Positions 25,423 through 35,046 of a stretch of DNA of 64,000 bases are shown piece by piece (within the stretch, counting starts at the first letter, position 1; each line of letters opens with the position of its first letter). The position numbers were made by a program, and so were the translations under genes. The notes beneath the pieces are model-generated. The model saw only the letters and a program-made list of their open reading frames with translations. It was not told the origin of the DNA and searched no databases. Source of the stretch: Spirosoma endophyticum (GTDB taxonomy: Bacteria; Bacteroidota; Bacteroidia; Cytophagales; Spirosomataceae). The DNA lies in NCBI RefSeq assembly GCF_900112365.1, contig NZ_FOLQ01000003.1:558001-622000 (forward strand), given 5' to 3'.

Positions 25423-25452
25423 TTGGCCAATTAGTAACAATCGCTTAATTTT
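25423..25452 (+). promoter_or_regulatory. Promoter of plsY
   Basis: TTG (25423-25425), 19 bases, then TAATTTTG (25445-25452) fits the Bacteroidota consensus. A perfect hairpin GGCTAATT-ATTTC-AATTAGCC at 25473-25493 lies in the predicted leader. Confidence 0.6.
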
Positions 25453-25531
25453 GAGGTTACATTCTCTTTATAAGGCTAATTATTTCAATTAGCCCACTTC
25501 TTTATCCAGCAATTATTTAGTCAGTTTTTTA

Positions 25532-26182
25532 ATGAACGTTCTTCTAATTTGCATTACTACAGTGGTCGCCTACCTGTTGGGGTCGATTCCTACCGCTGTT
25601 TGGTATGGCCAGGGATTCTTTGGCATTGACATTCGGCAGTTTGGTAGCGGAAACGCTGGTGCCACAAATACTTTTCGGGTATTGGGTAAACGAGCCGGAA
25701 CCATTGTAATGCTGGTTGATGTGTTAAAAGGGTATACGGCTGCCGGTCTTTCGACTCTGCTTTGGTATGCCGACGTCATTACGACCAATGAAATCCTGAC
25801 GTTCAAGATCGTTTTTGGTTTGGTTGCTGTAATTGGGCACTTGTACCCTGTTTTTGCTGATTTTAAAGGCGGTAAAGGCGTAGCATCGCTGCTGGGCATG
25901 ATGCTGGCAACTCACCCAGAAATGGCCGCTGTTTGTATTGGCATCTTTCTGTTGGTCGTTATTGCCTCGCAATACGTATCGCTGGGGTCAATCATGGCGG
26001 CTTTAGCCTTTCCGGTTCTTCTGTTATTGCAAATTTTTGGTCAGAAAGAAAGCCCGCTACTTATTGTTTTCGGTTTCATTGTTTTCCTGCTGGTTGTGGT
26101 CACCCACCAGAAAAACATTGGCCGATTGATACGTGGTCAGGAAAGTCGAACCATCCTGATTCGGTTTCGGAAGAAGGAATAA
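25532..26182 (+). CDS. plsY: Glycerol-3-phosphate acyltransferase PlsY
   Basis: Integral-membrane acyltransferase that uses acyl-phosphate to make lysophosphatidate, the first step of phospholipid synthesis; 216 residues with about seven membrane segments. Conserved motifs are LLGSIPTAVWYG, IRQFGSGNAGATNTFRVLGK (motif 1), GHLYPVFADFKGGKGVAS (motif 2), and a final hydrophilic tail RFRKKE. A strong terminator follows. Confidence 0.95.
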   Translation: MNVLLICITTVVAYLLGSIPTAVWYGQGFFGIDIRQFGSGNAGATNTFRVLGKRAGTIVMLVDVLKGYTAAGLSTLLWYADVITTNEILTFKIVFGLVAVIGHLYPVFADFKGGKGVASLLGMMLATHPEMAAVCIGIFLLVVIASQYVSLGSIMAALAFPVLLLLQIFGQKESPLLIVFGFIVFLLVVVTHQKNIGRLIRGQESRTILIRFRKKE

Positions 26183-26212
26183 ATTAAGAAACAACATGCT
26201 GATATGAGTTGA

Positions 26213-26260
26213 CGCCCCGGCGTTGCGCTAAAAGTGCGTAACTTCGGGGCGAACTTTTTT
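26213..26260 (+). terminator. Terminator after plsY
   Basis: CGCCCCG (26213-26219) and CGGGGCG (26245-26251) with partly paired interior, followed by AACTTTTTT. Confidence 0.75.
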
Positions 26261-26261
26261 A

Positions 26262-26337
26262 AGTCGACAGTCAATAGTCATCAGTCGCTAGCCTGCTTTA
26301 CTATTGACCGTCGACTAATGACTGACGACCAATGACT
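26262..26337. repeat. Heptad-word inverted repeat before the M20 dipeptidase
   Basis: Left half in 7-base steps: GTCGACA, GTCAATA, GTCATCA, GTCGCTA. AGTCGACAGTCAATAG (26262-26277) pairs with CTATTGACCGTCGACT (26301-26316), 15 of 16. The last GACT words run into the gene, so the ATG of the dipeptidase (26332) lies inside the repeat. Confidence 0.75.
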
Positions 26338-27693
26338 ACTTACCTCGAAACCAACAAGCAACGGTTTTTAGACGAATTGCTCGAATTATTGCGCATTCCG
26401 TCCGTATCGGCCGATTCTACGTTCAAAGGCGATGTGCGCCGGGCCGCCGAATTTGTTAGAGACAAATTAACTGCGGCTGGCTTAGATAACGCTACGTTGT
26501 ATGAAACACCGGGCCACCCTGTCGTATATGCCGAAAAATTTGTGGATGCTGCCAAACCAACTGTACTGGTCTATGGCCACTATGATGTTCAACCGGCTGA
26601 TCCCTATGAACTTTGGCATACGCCCCCGTTTGAGCCGACAATTCGGAACGAACGTATTTACGCTCGGGGCGCCTGCGATGATAAAGGACAATTCTATATG
26701 CACATCAAAGCGATTGAAGCAATGGTGGCGACAGATGGCTTGCCTTGTAATGTTAAGGTAATGATTGAAGGGGAAGAAGAGGTTGGCTCTGACCACCTTG
26801 GGCTTTTCGTGACCGAACACCGGGATATGCTCAAGGCCGACGTTATCCTGATTTCAGATACCAGTATTATCTCCAACGAAACGCCTTCGCTTGAGATGGG
26901 TCTACGTGGACTATCGTATGTGGAAGTTCAGGTAACCGGCCCCAATCGCGATTTACATTCAGGCGTGTATGGGGGAGGAGTCGCCAATCCGATTAACGTA
27001 TTGTGCGAGATGATTGCTTCGCTTCATGACGAGAACGGACGTATTACGATTCCCGGTTTTTACGATAACGTAGCTGATTTAACTGATACAGAACGTAGTG
27101 AATTGGCAAAAGCACCGTTCGATCTGGAGGAGTACAAGCGCGATCTGGGCATCGGAGACGTAATGGGCGAAACTGGTTATTCGACCAATGAGCACACGTC
27201 TATTCGGCCAACACTGGATGTTAACGGTATCTGGGGCGGGTATACGGGCGAAGGGGCCAAAACCGTGCTGCCGTCGAAAGCGTCGGCCAAAATCAGTATG
27301 CGGTTAGTACCCAACCAGACGCCCGATGAAATTACCGAACTATTCACGCGGCATTTTAAATCCATTGCGCCCGCTGGTGTGACAGTTGAAGTAATGCCCC
27401 ATCATGGTGGTATGCCTTACGTAACGCCGGTCGATTCTGTTGAGTTTGAAGCGGCCAGTAAAGCGATGGAAGAAGCCTGGGGTAAAAAACCTATACCAAC
27501 GCGTGGGGGCGGTAGTATCCCCATTACGGCCTTATTCGAAAGGGAGCTCGGCGTAAAGTCTATTTTGATGGGTTTTGGATTAGATAGTGATGCGCTGCAT
27601 TCACCTAATGAAAGCTATGGCCTGTTTAATTTTTATAAGGGCATTGAAACCATTCCCTATTTCTACAAATACTATTCTGCACTTAAACAATAG
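26332..27693 (+). CDS. M20-family dipeptidase
   Basis: Zinc-dependent cytosolic dipeptidase, 453 residues. Metal and catalytic motifs are VLVYGHYDVQPADP (His and catalytic Asp), GACDDKGQF, EGEEEVGSDHLG (catalytic Glu pair), SDTSI, and HSPNESYGLFNF at the C-terminus supplying the last His. The central lid domain runs roughly from residue 200 to 350. It most resembles the ArgE/DapE/CNDP group of broad-specificity dipeptidases. The start codon is embedded in a heptad repeat. Confidence 0.92.
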   Translation: MTTYLETNKQRFLDELLELLRIPSVSADSTFKGDVRRAAEFVRDKLTAAGLDNATLYETPGHPVVYAEKFVDAAKPTVLVYGHYDVQPADPYELWHTPPFEPTIRNERIYARGACDDKGQFYMHIKAIEAMVATDGLPCNVKVMIEGEEEVGSDHLGLFVTEHRDMLKADVILISDTSIISNETPSLEMGLRGLSYVEVQVTGPNRDLHSGVYGGGVANPINVLCEMIASLHDENGRITIPGFYDNVADLTDTERSELAKAPFDLEEYKRDLGIGDVMGETGYSTNEHTSIRPTLDVNGIWGGYTGEGAKTVLPSKASAKISMRLVPNQTPDEITELFTRHFKSIAPAGVTVEVMPHHGGMPYVTPVDSVEFEAASKAMEEAWGKKPIPTRGGGSIPITALFERELGVKSILMGFGLDSDALHSPNESYGLFNFYKGIETIPYFYKYYSALKQ

Positions 27694-27747
27694 ACTGTTC
27701 GGCCTGAATTAATGCGGCACACGTCAAGAATAATTCACTTGAATTTT

Positions 27748-29166
27748 ATGAGAAAAACGCTGTCGGTTCTCTTGCTGAGTTTATTAGCAGGGACATTGGC
27801 TGTAGCACAGCAAGCTCCAACGACACCTACCCGTACCCTGACGCCTGCTGAACAGAAGCAGAAAGATAAGATAGACCGCGAGATTCAGCGCGAACGCCAG
27901 ATTCGGGCAGAGTGGGCGCAAAAACAGCGCGAATACGAAGCGAAACAGGCTGAAAAAGAACGCCAGAAACAGGCTAAAAAAACTGGGAAAGATGTACAGC
28001 CACAGGAAGTCCCCCAAGCAAAACCGGCCGTTGTAACGCCAGCCACCCCGACGCCAGTAGCGCCAGTTACTACGCCAGCTGCCAGCCAGCCAGTAGAAAC
28101 TGCACCGGCTGTTGCAGAACCTTCGCGGAAAGAGTTGCGAGAAAAGCGCCGACAGGAAGAAAAAGAAGCAAAAGCCGCTAAAGAGGCACAGGAAAAAACA
28201 GCAAAAGAAGCGAGAGAGACCAAAGAAAAAGCGGAGAAAGCCGACCGACCTACTACGCCTGCTCCCACAGTTCTGCCTACCGAGAAGCCTGTTAAATTTC
28301 CTGGAGCAAAGCGGGGGAAGATTCCTACTTTTCAGCCTGTTGATTCAACCCTGGAGGCAGGCAATGAGCCAACCTCAGTACGTCCCAGACGGGAATTTCT
28401 GCCCAAAGGCCACTTATTCGATCCAATTTTACTTGACCCGCTGGAAGCCCAAACCTATGGAAGCGTTTTGCCGGGCTATTGGACCGAAGGGCAAAAATAT
28501 AAGGGTAGCATTGTTCCGTTTGCTTTTGGTTTTGCCAAGCCTTTTTATCGCCGAACTACGTCGCCCGGACGGTCAGAAGAGTGGGTACTTGACTTAGCAT
28601 CGTTCACGCAGTTTGAGGCTTATCACGACGACGTACAAAACAAGGCACGTCGGCAGATCATGAACAATGATTATAAAATCAGTATCATTTACAACATCCG
28701 ACGGGGCGAAAACAACTACCGAATTCGGGTATATCACCTGTCGTCGCACCTGGGAGACGATTACATTTATCGCAATAAACTAACGGCTCCTTCGCCTAAT
28801 TCGGTTAATTACGAACTTCTGGACATCACTTATAGCCGGAACGTAAGCAACTGGCGGTTGTATGGAGGGGCTGGTGTGGTTTTGCGCAAGACTGAAGAAC
28901 GGAAACCATTGAGTGCTCAACTGGGCGCATTTTATAAAAAGCCATCGGCCAAAGCAGCCCGATTAGTGGGTGGGGTCGACATTAAATTCTGGCAACAGAC
29001 CGACTTCCGGCCGGGTATTCACGGCGGAGTTGGTATTGAACTAGGCCGCACACAAAACAATCTGACGTTCTTGCTGGAAGGCTACTCGGGTTTTCGCCCT
29101 TACAGCCAATTCGAAGACCAGCAAACATCCTGGATCGGTGTTGGTCTATACCTGAACCCTTTCTGA
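27748..29166 (+). CDS. Secreted protein with EAK/PT-rich linker and DUF1207-like C-terminal domain
   Basis: About 472 residues. The signal is MRKTLSVLLLSLLAGTLAVAQ, taking the ATG at 27748 (the frame opens at 27712). Residues 25-190 are low-complexity. A first charged helix rich in Glu, Lys, Gln and Arg is followed by a Pro/Thr/Val stretch and by a second Lys/Glu/Ala coiled-coil-like helix. From about residue 220 a globular part starts with FDPILLDPLEAQTYGSVLPG and ends GVGLYLNPF, resembling the DUF1207 family, a probable outer-membrane barrel. Function is unknown. The linker could span the periplasm. A hairpin overlaps the stop codon. Confidence 0.75.
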   Translation: MRKTLSVLLLSLLAGTLAVAQQAPTTPTRTLTPAEQKQKDKIDREIQRERQIRAEWAQKQREYEAKQAEKERQKQAKKTGKDVQPQEVPQAKPAVVTPATPTPVAPVTTPAASQPVETAPAVAEPSRKELREKRRQEEKEAKAAKEAQEKTAKEARETKEKAEKADRPTTPAPTVLPTEKPVKFPGAKRGKIPTFQPVDSTLEAGNEPTSVRPRREFLPKGHLFDPILLDPLEAQTYGSVLPGYWTEGQKYKGSIVPFAFGFAKPFYRRTTSPGRSEEWVLDLASFTQFEAYHDDVQNKARRQIMNNDYKISIIYNIRRGENNYRIRVYHLSSHLGDDYIYRNKLTAPSPNSVNYELLDITYSRNVSNWRLYGGAGVVLRKTEERKPLSAQLGAFYKKPSAKAARLVGGVDIKFWQQTDFRPGIHGGVGIELGRTQNNLTFLLEGYSGFRPYSQFEDQQTSWIGVGLYLNPF

Positions 29167-29194
29167 TGTAAGAGCCCAGGTGGGCTCTTACATC
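29165..29194 (+). terminator. Perfect hairpin after the DUF1207-like gene
   Basis: GATGTAAGAGCCC (29165-29177), loop AGGT, GGGCTCTTACATC (29182-29194). The stem is 13 bases but there is no T-run, and purB begins 19 bases later, so it may protect or process the mRNA rather than end it. Confidence 0.6.
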
Positions 29195-29212
29195 GTAAAA
29201 TATAATTACCGT

Positions 29213-30553
29213 ATGAATTTATCTGCCTTAACGGCCATCTCACCCGTTGACGGTCGCTACCGGTCGCAGGTTGACGTATTGGCTCCTTATTTTTCCGAAT
29301 TCGGTCTGATTCATTACCGCGTTCGTATTGAAATCGAGTATTTCATTGCCCTGTGTGAATGGCAACTGCCGCAATTAGCCGGTGTTGACCGGGCGCAATT
29401 TCCTGCCTTGCGGGCGCTCTATGAAAACTTTACGGAAGCTGATGCGCTACGTATCAAGGAGATTGAGAAAACAACGAATCATGATGTTAAGGCAGTCGAA
29501 TATTTTATAAAAGAGAAACTGAAAGGTTCTCCGGTCGAGCCGTTTCTGGAGTTTGTTCACTTCGGCCTAACCTCACAGGATATTAATAATACAGCGATTC
29601 CGCTGTCATTGTCTGATGCACTCGACACGGAGATTGTACCGATGTACCAACAAATATTCCAACGCTTGCAGGAGTTAGCTGAGCAATGGAAAGACGTTCC
29701 AATGCTGGCCCGGACACACGGTCAACCGGCTTCGCCAACGCGCCTGGGGAAGGAATTAATGGTATTTGTGGAACGTATTGAAAAGCAACTCAGCTTATTA
29801 TCCACTATTCCGACGGCGGCTAAGTTTGGAGGAGCAACCGGTAATTTCAATGCCCATGCGGTTGCGTATCCCAATGAAGACTGGAAAAAGTTCGGGGATG
29901 AGTTTGTCGAAAGTCTGGGGATGGTACGTAGTCAGTACACAACTCAAATCGAGCATTACGATATGCTGGCGGCTACACTCGACGCCTTCAAACGCCTGAA
30001 TACCATCTTAATTGATCTCGACCGTGATATCTGGACGTATGTGTCCATGAATTATTTCAAGCAACGGCTGAAGGAAGGTGAAGTCGGTTCTTCGGCGATG
30101 CCACACAAAGTGAATCCGATTGATTTCGAGAATTCGGAAGGAAACCTGGGAATTGCGAATGCTTTATTTGAGCATCTTTCTGGCAAATTACCCATCTCCC
30201 GACTTCAACGTGATCTGACTGACTCGACCGTACTACGTAGCATCGGGGTGCCATTCTCTCATTCGTTCATTGCGTTGAAATCGCTGCTGAAGGGCTTAAA
30301 TAAACTGGAGTTAAATACGGCGGCTCTCAACGCAGATCTTGAAGATAACTGGGCCGTTGTGGCCGAAGGAATCCAGACAGTTCTCCGACGGGAAGGCTAT
30401 CCACAACCGTATGAAGCGCTGAAAGCACTTACCCGCACAAACCAGAAAATTACGGCTGATACCATTCGGCAATTTATTAATGAATTGAACGTATCAGATG
30501 CCGTGAAAGGCGAATTGCGGGCCATAACGCCGTTTACTTATACGGGTCTGTAA
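29213..30553 (+). CDS. purB: Adenylosuccinate lyase
   Basis: Purine synthesis enzyme that splits SAICAR and adenylosuccinate, 446 residues. It has the fumarase/aspartase signature GSSAMPHKVNPIDFENSEGN, the N-terminal LTAISPVDGRYRSQ and the HFGLTSQDINNTA segment with the catalytic His-Thr-Ser region. The ATG at 29213 fits the family start MNLSALTAISPVDGR; the frame is open 11 codons upstream. Confidence 0.97.
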   Translation: MNLSALTAISPVDGRYRSQVDVLAPYFSEFGLIHYRVRIEIEYFIALCEWQLPQLAGVDRAQFPALRALYENFTEADALRIKEIEKTTNHDVKAVEYFIKEKLKGSPVEPFLEFVHFGLTSQDINNTAIPLSLSDALDTEIVPMYQQIFQRLQELAEQWKDVPMLARTHGQPASPTRLGKELMVFVERIEKQLSLLSTIPTAAKFGGATGNFNAHAVAYPNEDWKKFGDEFVESLGMVRSQYTTQIEHYDMLAATLDAFKRLNTILIDLDRDIWTYVSMNYFKQRLKEGEVGSSAMPHKVNPIDFENSEGNLGIANALFEHLSGKLPISRLQRDLTDSTVLRSIGVPFSHSFIALKSLLKGLNKLELNTAALNADLEDNWAVVAEGIQTVLRREGYPQPYEALKALTRTNQKITADTIRQFINELNVSDAVKGELRAITPFTYTGL

Positions 30554-30588
30554 TGCTTGCTGACCGTGCCGGTACTAAAAGAGGACCC

Positions 30589-31292
30589 TCAAAAGCCAAT
30601 TTCTTTCAAAAAATCATCTTTATAATTACTGCCAATAGGTATCTCAATCGTGTTAATAAAGACCCGATTGCCTTCTATGTGTGTAATCCTGGCTTTGTTT
30701 ATGATAAAGGAACGATGAATGCGAATGAATGCTGATTGAGGAAGTAATTCTGCAAAATTAGAAAAAGCCATACTGGGCATAATCATGCTTTGTCCGGTAA
30801 CAATCTTGGTATAGTTGCCATTCGCTTCGGCATAAAGTAAATCCCCGTATTGAATTTTATATATTTTCCGTCGAATCTGATGAAGATGTAATCGTCCTTT
30901 TTAACGGTGCTGGACGTATTAATAACGTCTAACGACAACTTTTCTACCGCTTTATCTATAGCTACAATAAAACGGTCCAGCGAAAATGGTTTGAGTAAAT
31001 AATCGCAGGCTGACAGGTCGAAAGCATCGACAGCATGTTCCTTATAGGCAGTTGTGAAAATTACCTGTGGCTGGGTTTTCAGCGTTTTTAAAAAAGCTAT
31101 CCCATCCAGGACTGGCATATTAATATCTAAAAAAAGGATGTCAATCCTTTGCGTCTGCATAATTGCTTTTGCTTCCAGCGCATTTCCACACGTAGCGATT
31201 ACGTGTAAGTTGGGCAAGTGGCCGCAATAAGTTTGAACGATGTCCCGCGCAATTGGCTCGTCGTCTACAATCAAGCAATTATAACTGGTCAT
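30589..31292 (-). pseudogene. LytTR-family response regulator, frameshifted
   Basis: A LytR/AlgR-type response regulator broken by one missing base. The receiver (MTSYNCLIVDDEP, phospho-acceptor in FLDINMP, KPFSLDRF) is intact from 31292. Near 30864-30867 the minus-strand sequence GGAAAATATATAAAATTC has four A where five would restore the family-like reading KIYKIQYGDLLYAEANGNY. The frame then continues as the LytTR DNA-binding domain (TKIVTG, FSNFAELLPQSAFIRIHRSF, IPIGSNYKDDF) to 30589. It starts one base after the kinase stop, so the two were an operon. Sequencing error, recent mutation or slippage in the A-run are all possible. Confidence 0.85.
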
Positions 31293-31293
31293 A

Positions 31294-32361
31294 TCACTTC
31301 ATTTTTAGCTGCAAACTCACTGTGTAAAAATCATCTGTGGTTTGTAAGTCTAAAACGTGTTCAACAGGATACAATAAGGCCAATCGTTTGTTCACATTTT
31401 CTAATCCTAATCCTCCCGAATTTGCAGGTTCTAGCTTTGGTTTATTGTAAGAGTTTTTTAGAGAAAATAAAATCATCTTACCCCAGGTCTTTAACGCAAT
31501 CTCAATAAATATTTTTTCGCTAGTCGTATTTTTAGAGTGCTTAAATGCATTTTCTATAAAAACTATTAATAGCATGGGTGCAATTTTAATATCAGTCCGC
31601 ACAACATTTTCGATGTCAATCGATAACTCAAGCCTATCTCCGATGCGTATCTTCTCGAAATCAATATAGTTATTTATATAAGCTAGTTCATCGATTAGTG
31701 GAACAAATGTCTCTTTGACATCATAGACGGAGTAACGTAGTAAATCAGATAATTTTAATAATAATGGCGGTATTTTCTCGTGCTGGCTTATTGATAGTCC
31801 ATACAAATTATTAAGTGTATTAAATAAAAAATGAGGACTGAGCTGTGATTGCAAAAGCTGTAATTCACTTTGGCTATTCGCTGCTGAGGTTTGCGCTTCC
31901 TGTAATTGGTTTTGGGTAACTGTACGAATCAATTTTATTAATATACCTAATGCCAGGCTAACAATAACAAAAGGTAACCAAAACAATAAGAGATTGATAG
32001 CTGCTCGACCCTCAAGTGGAAAATCGGCATGAAAAAATAACCAGGAAATGTTGGCTACAATTAGAATAATAAGCCCTATCAGTAGTGTGTTTGGAATGGA
32101 GCGTTTTCCGGCTGACCATATTTGGGCAATATATCGTCCGGCAAAAACGCCTGCAATAAAGCAACCTGTTGCCACGGCTGCCACGGCCTCGTCTTTATGC
32201 ACGTCAATTGACCGCACGTAGGCTTCAATAGCTAAGTAGATAGGTGCAGAGACAAGCGCTGATAGAATTAAGTAGACACCTCTACCAAAGTAGCCATTGA
32301 TCCAATTATCTGGTAGCTGACTCATGTATTGATCATTTTTCTTATTCATACTGGGTTGCAA
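31294..32361 (-). CDS. LytS-type sensor histidine kinase
   Basis: Membrane histidine kinase of the His_kinase/YehU type, 355 residues. About four membrane segments occupy residues 25-155 (GVYLILSALVSAPIYLAI, AAVATGCFIAGVFAGRYIA, NTLLIGLIILIVANISWLFF, INLLLFWLPFVIVSLALGILI). A coiled segment leads to the phospho-accepting histidine in LSPHFLFNTLNNLYGLS. The ATP-binding part shows LLIVFIENAFKHS and GGLGLENVNKRL. Starts at 32361 or 32349 are possible. Its partner regulator next door is frameshifted, so output of the pair is doubtful. Confidence 0.9.
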   Translation of the reverse strand: MQPSMNKKNDQYMSQLPDNWINGYFGRGVYLILSALVSAPIYLAIEAYVRSIDVHKDEAVAAVATGCFIAGVFAGRYIAQIWSAGKRSIPNTLLIGLIILIVANISWLFFHADFPLEGRAAINLLLFWLPFVIVSLALGILIKLIRTVTQNQLQEAQTSAANSQSELQLLQSQLSPHFLFNTLNNLYGLSISQHEKIPPLLLKLSDLLRYSVYDVKETFVPLIDELAYINNYIDFEKIRIGDRLELSIDIENVVRTDIKIAPMLLIVFIENAFKHSKNTTSEKIFIEIALKTWGKMILFSLKNSYNKPKLEPANSGGLGLENVNKRLALLYPVEHVLDLQTTDDFYTVSLQLKMK

Positions 32362-32561
32362 AAGTGGATAAGCAGTATGCAGGGACGAAATTATCCTGAT
32401 GAATAGTCCATTCGTAATGATAGAAACCTCATGAAGCTATTTTAAACGATTTGACACTCTAAATCGGCGTTCTGTCAGGACTATGCCAAGGTACAACACA
32501 ATTATTTCAGGCGGCATTGGCCCTAATCAATATTTGCTTACGAAATTTTAATAAGCAGATA

Positions 32562-35009
32562 ATGAAACGGATACACCTAATCAACCTTCTCTGGCTTGTC
32601 GCCTATTCAGCCTTTGCCCAGTCGACACCTAAAACAATTTCAGGACTAGTAAAAGATACTAATAACGAAGTCCTTCCTGGTGCAACGGTACGTTTGTTGA
32701 CAGCCACTGATTCTACTATGGTGAAAGGTGAAGTTACCAACGGTGATGGGAAATTTCAGTTAAGCGGTTTAACAGCAGGCACTTATCTGCTTGCTATTAC
32801 GGCTGTTGGACAGAAACCATTCATTAGTGTACCCTATACTATTGACGACATACGTAGCACGATTACGTTACCCGTGTTTATTCTGTTACCGGCTAAAAAT
32901 ATACAGTTAAATGAGGTGGTTGTAACAGCAAAAAAGCCTTTGATTGTGCAGGAGATCGATAAAACGGTTATTAACGTAGAGGCTATGATCAGTAGTGCTA
33001 CGAGTAATACGCTGGAAGTACTGGAGAAAACGCCGGGCGTAACCGTAGCAAACAATGGTGAGATTGGCCTGAATGGTCGCAACGGCGTGACGGTGCTTAT
33101 TGATGGCAGAAGTACGTATATGTCGGGTCAGGATTTGGCGGCTTATCTGAAATCACTACCCGGCGGCCTGCTGGATAAAATAGAATTGATGGATAATCCA
33201 CCTGCCAAATACGATGCAGCTGGTAATGCCATTATTAATATCCGGCTGAAAAAGAATAGAATTGGGGGCTTAACCGGCAATGTTTCAATGGGTGTTTCAC
33301 AAGGAAAATATACCCGAAATAATGACGCCGTTAATCTGAATTATAAATATAAAAAGATCAATTTGTTTGCAAATCTGGGTTATAACGCAGAAAAAACGTA
33401 TAACCTTGACCTATATGACCGCCGATTTTATAACACAAATGCTGCATTAATTTCTACCGTCGATCTGAGGAATAATCAGGTAAATAAAAACTATGGCCAA
33501 AGCATAAATCTGGGATTAGATTATGCCGCTACGTCTAAAACAACGTTCGGGTTCATTGTCAATATAAATGGTGGTAAAGGAAAAACTGATTTTGATTACA
33601 CCAGCAAAAACTTCAATGCCAGCCACCAGTTAGACTCGACTGGAGTAGGAAGAACATTAGGTGATGCTTCACGAACAAATAGTGGAATGAATCTTAATTT
33701 CTCACATAAATTCGACAACGCTGGCCGGGAACTATCGGCCGATGTTAATTACCTTCATTACGAATTAGAAAGCAATCAGTCTTTGCAAAATTTTATGTAT
33801 CAGTCGGATGGTGTATTAACTAACCGTCGTGATTTTTTATATGTTATTCCGTCTGACATAACTATTTACATCGCTAAAGCTGATTATGCACATCCGTTGA
33901 AAAATAAAGCCAGGATCGAATCAGGATTTAAGTCGAGTATTGTCGACAATGATTACATCGCTAGTTATTACGACGTAGTAGGTGTCACAAAAATAATTGA
34001 CAACGGAAAATCAAATCATTTTAAATACCACGAAAATATTAATGCGGGCTATGTTAACGGACAAAAAGAATGGAAACGGTTAGGCGTTCAACTAGGACTA
34101 CGCGTAGAAAACACACAAGCCCGTGGGCAGCAATTAGGCAATGACGTTGTGCAGGAGAGCCGTTTCACCAAAAACTACACCGGCGCTTTTCCAAGTGCTT
34201 TCATAAGTTATAAATTGGACACACTTGGTAAAAATACATTAAGCTTCATGGCAGTCCGGCGGATTAATCGTCCAAACTACCAATTGCTCAATCCGTTTGT
34301 ATTTTTTCGGGATCAATATTCGTATACGTCGGGTAATCCCTTGCTAAATCCACAATATCAGAATCGGTACGAATTAAAATACCAGCACAAACAATTTCTG
34401 AATATGGGCTTGAGCTTTAACAAGTTCACCGACGTAATTTTTCAAACTACCCAGGCTGTCGATAACATTTTTACGACCAGACCTAAAAATATATCCGATG
34501 GATATATGCTATTGTTAAACACGATGGTATCCCTTTCACCAACCAAATGGTGGTATCTTAACAATACGTTGAGGCTTTCACACATGGGTCTCAATGGACA
34601 GGTGTATACCGAAAATATAAGTTTTAGTGTTAATGTGGCCCGGTTTGAAATGAGTAATTATTTCACCATCCATAAAAACTGGAATGCAGAACTCAGTGGA
34701 TACTACGCCAGTGGTGATTTAAATGGGCAAACACTAACAAATAGCATGTACCGGGTTAATGCAGCGATTCAAAAGAAAATCTGGAATAACAAAGGAAGTA
34801 TTCGCTTTAGCGTTGACGACCTGTTTCACTCGTGGGTGTACCACAATCGGTCAATAAGTTTGAAGCAATCCGAATACTTTCAAACCAGTGAATCAGATAC
34901 GCAGCGTATTGGCTTTGCGTTCACGTATCGGTTTGGCAAAGATACATTCGCCCGTAAGCGCCGACACAATAACAACGCGTCGGATGACGAAACCGGACGA
35001 GTGCAGTGA
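32562..35009 (+). CDS. TonB-dependent-receptor-like outer-membrane protein (outer membrane beta-barrel family)
   Basis: About 815 residues. The signal is MKRIHLINLLWLVAYSAFAQ, from the ATG at 32562. A CarboxypepD_reg-like domain (ISGLVKDTNNEVLPGATVRL) leads to a plug (LNEVVVTAKKPLIVQEIDKTVINVE, NNGEIGLNGRNGVTVLIDGR, LPGGLLDKIELMDNPPAKYDAAG). A large C-terminal barrel follows. This is the barrel family common in Bacteroidota two-component neighbourhoods, and it is divergent from a LytS-type kinase here. The ligand is unknown. The C-terminus after RFGKDTF is basic and polar, not the usual aromatic end. Confidence 0.88.
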   Translation: MKRIHLINLLWLVAYSAFAQSTPKTISGLVKDTNNEVLPGATVRLLTATDSTMVKGEVTNGDGKFQLSGLTAGTYLLAITAVGQKPFISVPYTIDDIRSTITLPVFILLPAKNIQLNEVVVTAKKPLIVQEIDKTVINVEAMISSATSNTLEVLEKTPGVTVANNGEIGLNGRNGVTVLIDGRSTYMSGQDLAAYLKSLPGGLLDKIELMDNPPAKYDAAGNAIINIRLKKNRIGGLTGNVSMGVSQGKYTRNNDAVNLNYKYKKINLFANLGYNAEKTYNLDLYDRRFYNTNAALISTVDLRNNQVNKNYGQSINLGLDYAATSKTTFGFIVNINGGKGKTDFDYTSKNFNASHQLDSTGVGRTLGDASRTNSGMNLNFSHKFDNAGRELSADVNYLHYELESNQSLQNFMYQSDGVLTNRRDFLYVIPSDITIYIAKADYAHPLKNKARIESGFKSSIVDNDYIASYYDVVGVTKIIDNGKSNHFKYHENINAGYVNGQKEWKRLGVQLGLRVENTQARGQQLGNDVVQESRFTKNYTGAFPSAFISYKLDTLGKNTLSFMAVRRINRPNYQLLNPFVFFRDQYSYTSGNPLLNPQYQNRYELKYQHKQFLNMGLSFNKFTDVIFQTTQAVDNIFTTRPKNISDGYMLLLNTMVSLSPTKWWYLNNTLRLSHMGLNGQVYTENISFSVNVARFEMSNYFTIHKNWNAELSGYYASGDLNGQTLTNSMYRVNAAIQKKIWNNKGSIRFSVDDLFHSWVYHNRSISLKQSEYFQTSESDTQRIGFAFTYRFGKDTFARKRRHNNNASDDETGRVQ

Positions 35010-35046
35010 TTGTGTAGTACCGACCAGGAGGGTTGGCATTACATAA

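Noticed and set aside
27885..28268. A 127-codon antisense frame rich in Ser, Ala and Phe
   Set aside because: It is the reverse complement of the low-complexity EAK segment, which gives long open antisense frames by composition.
30553..30735. A 60-codon frame overlapping the purB stop
   Set aside because: It is the antisense of the LytTR domain of the frameshifted regulator.
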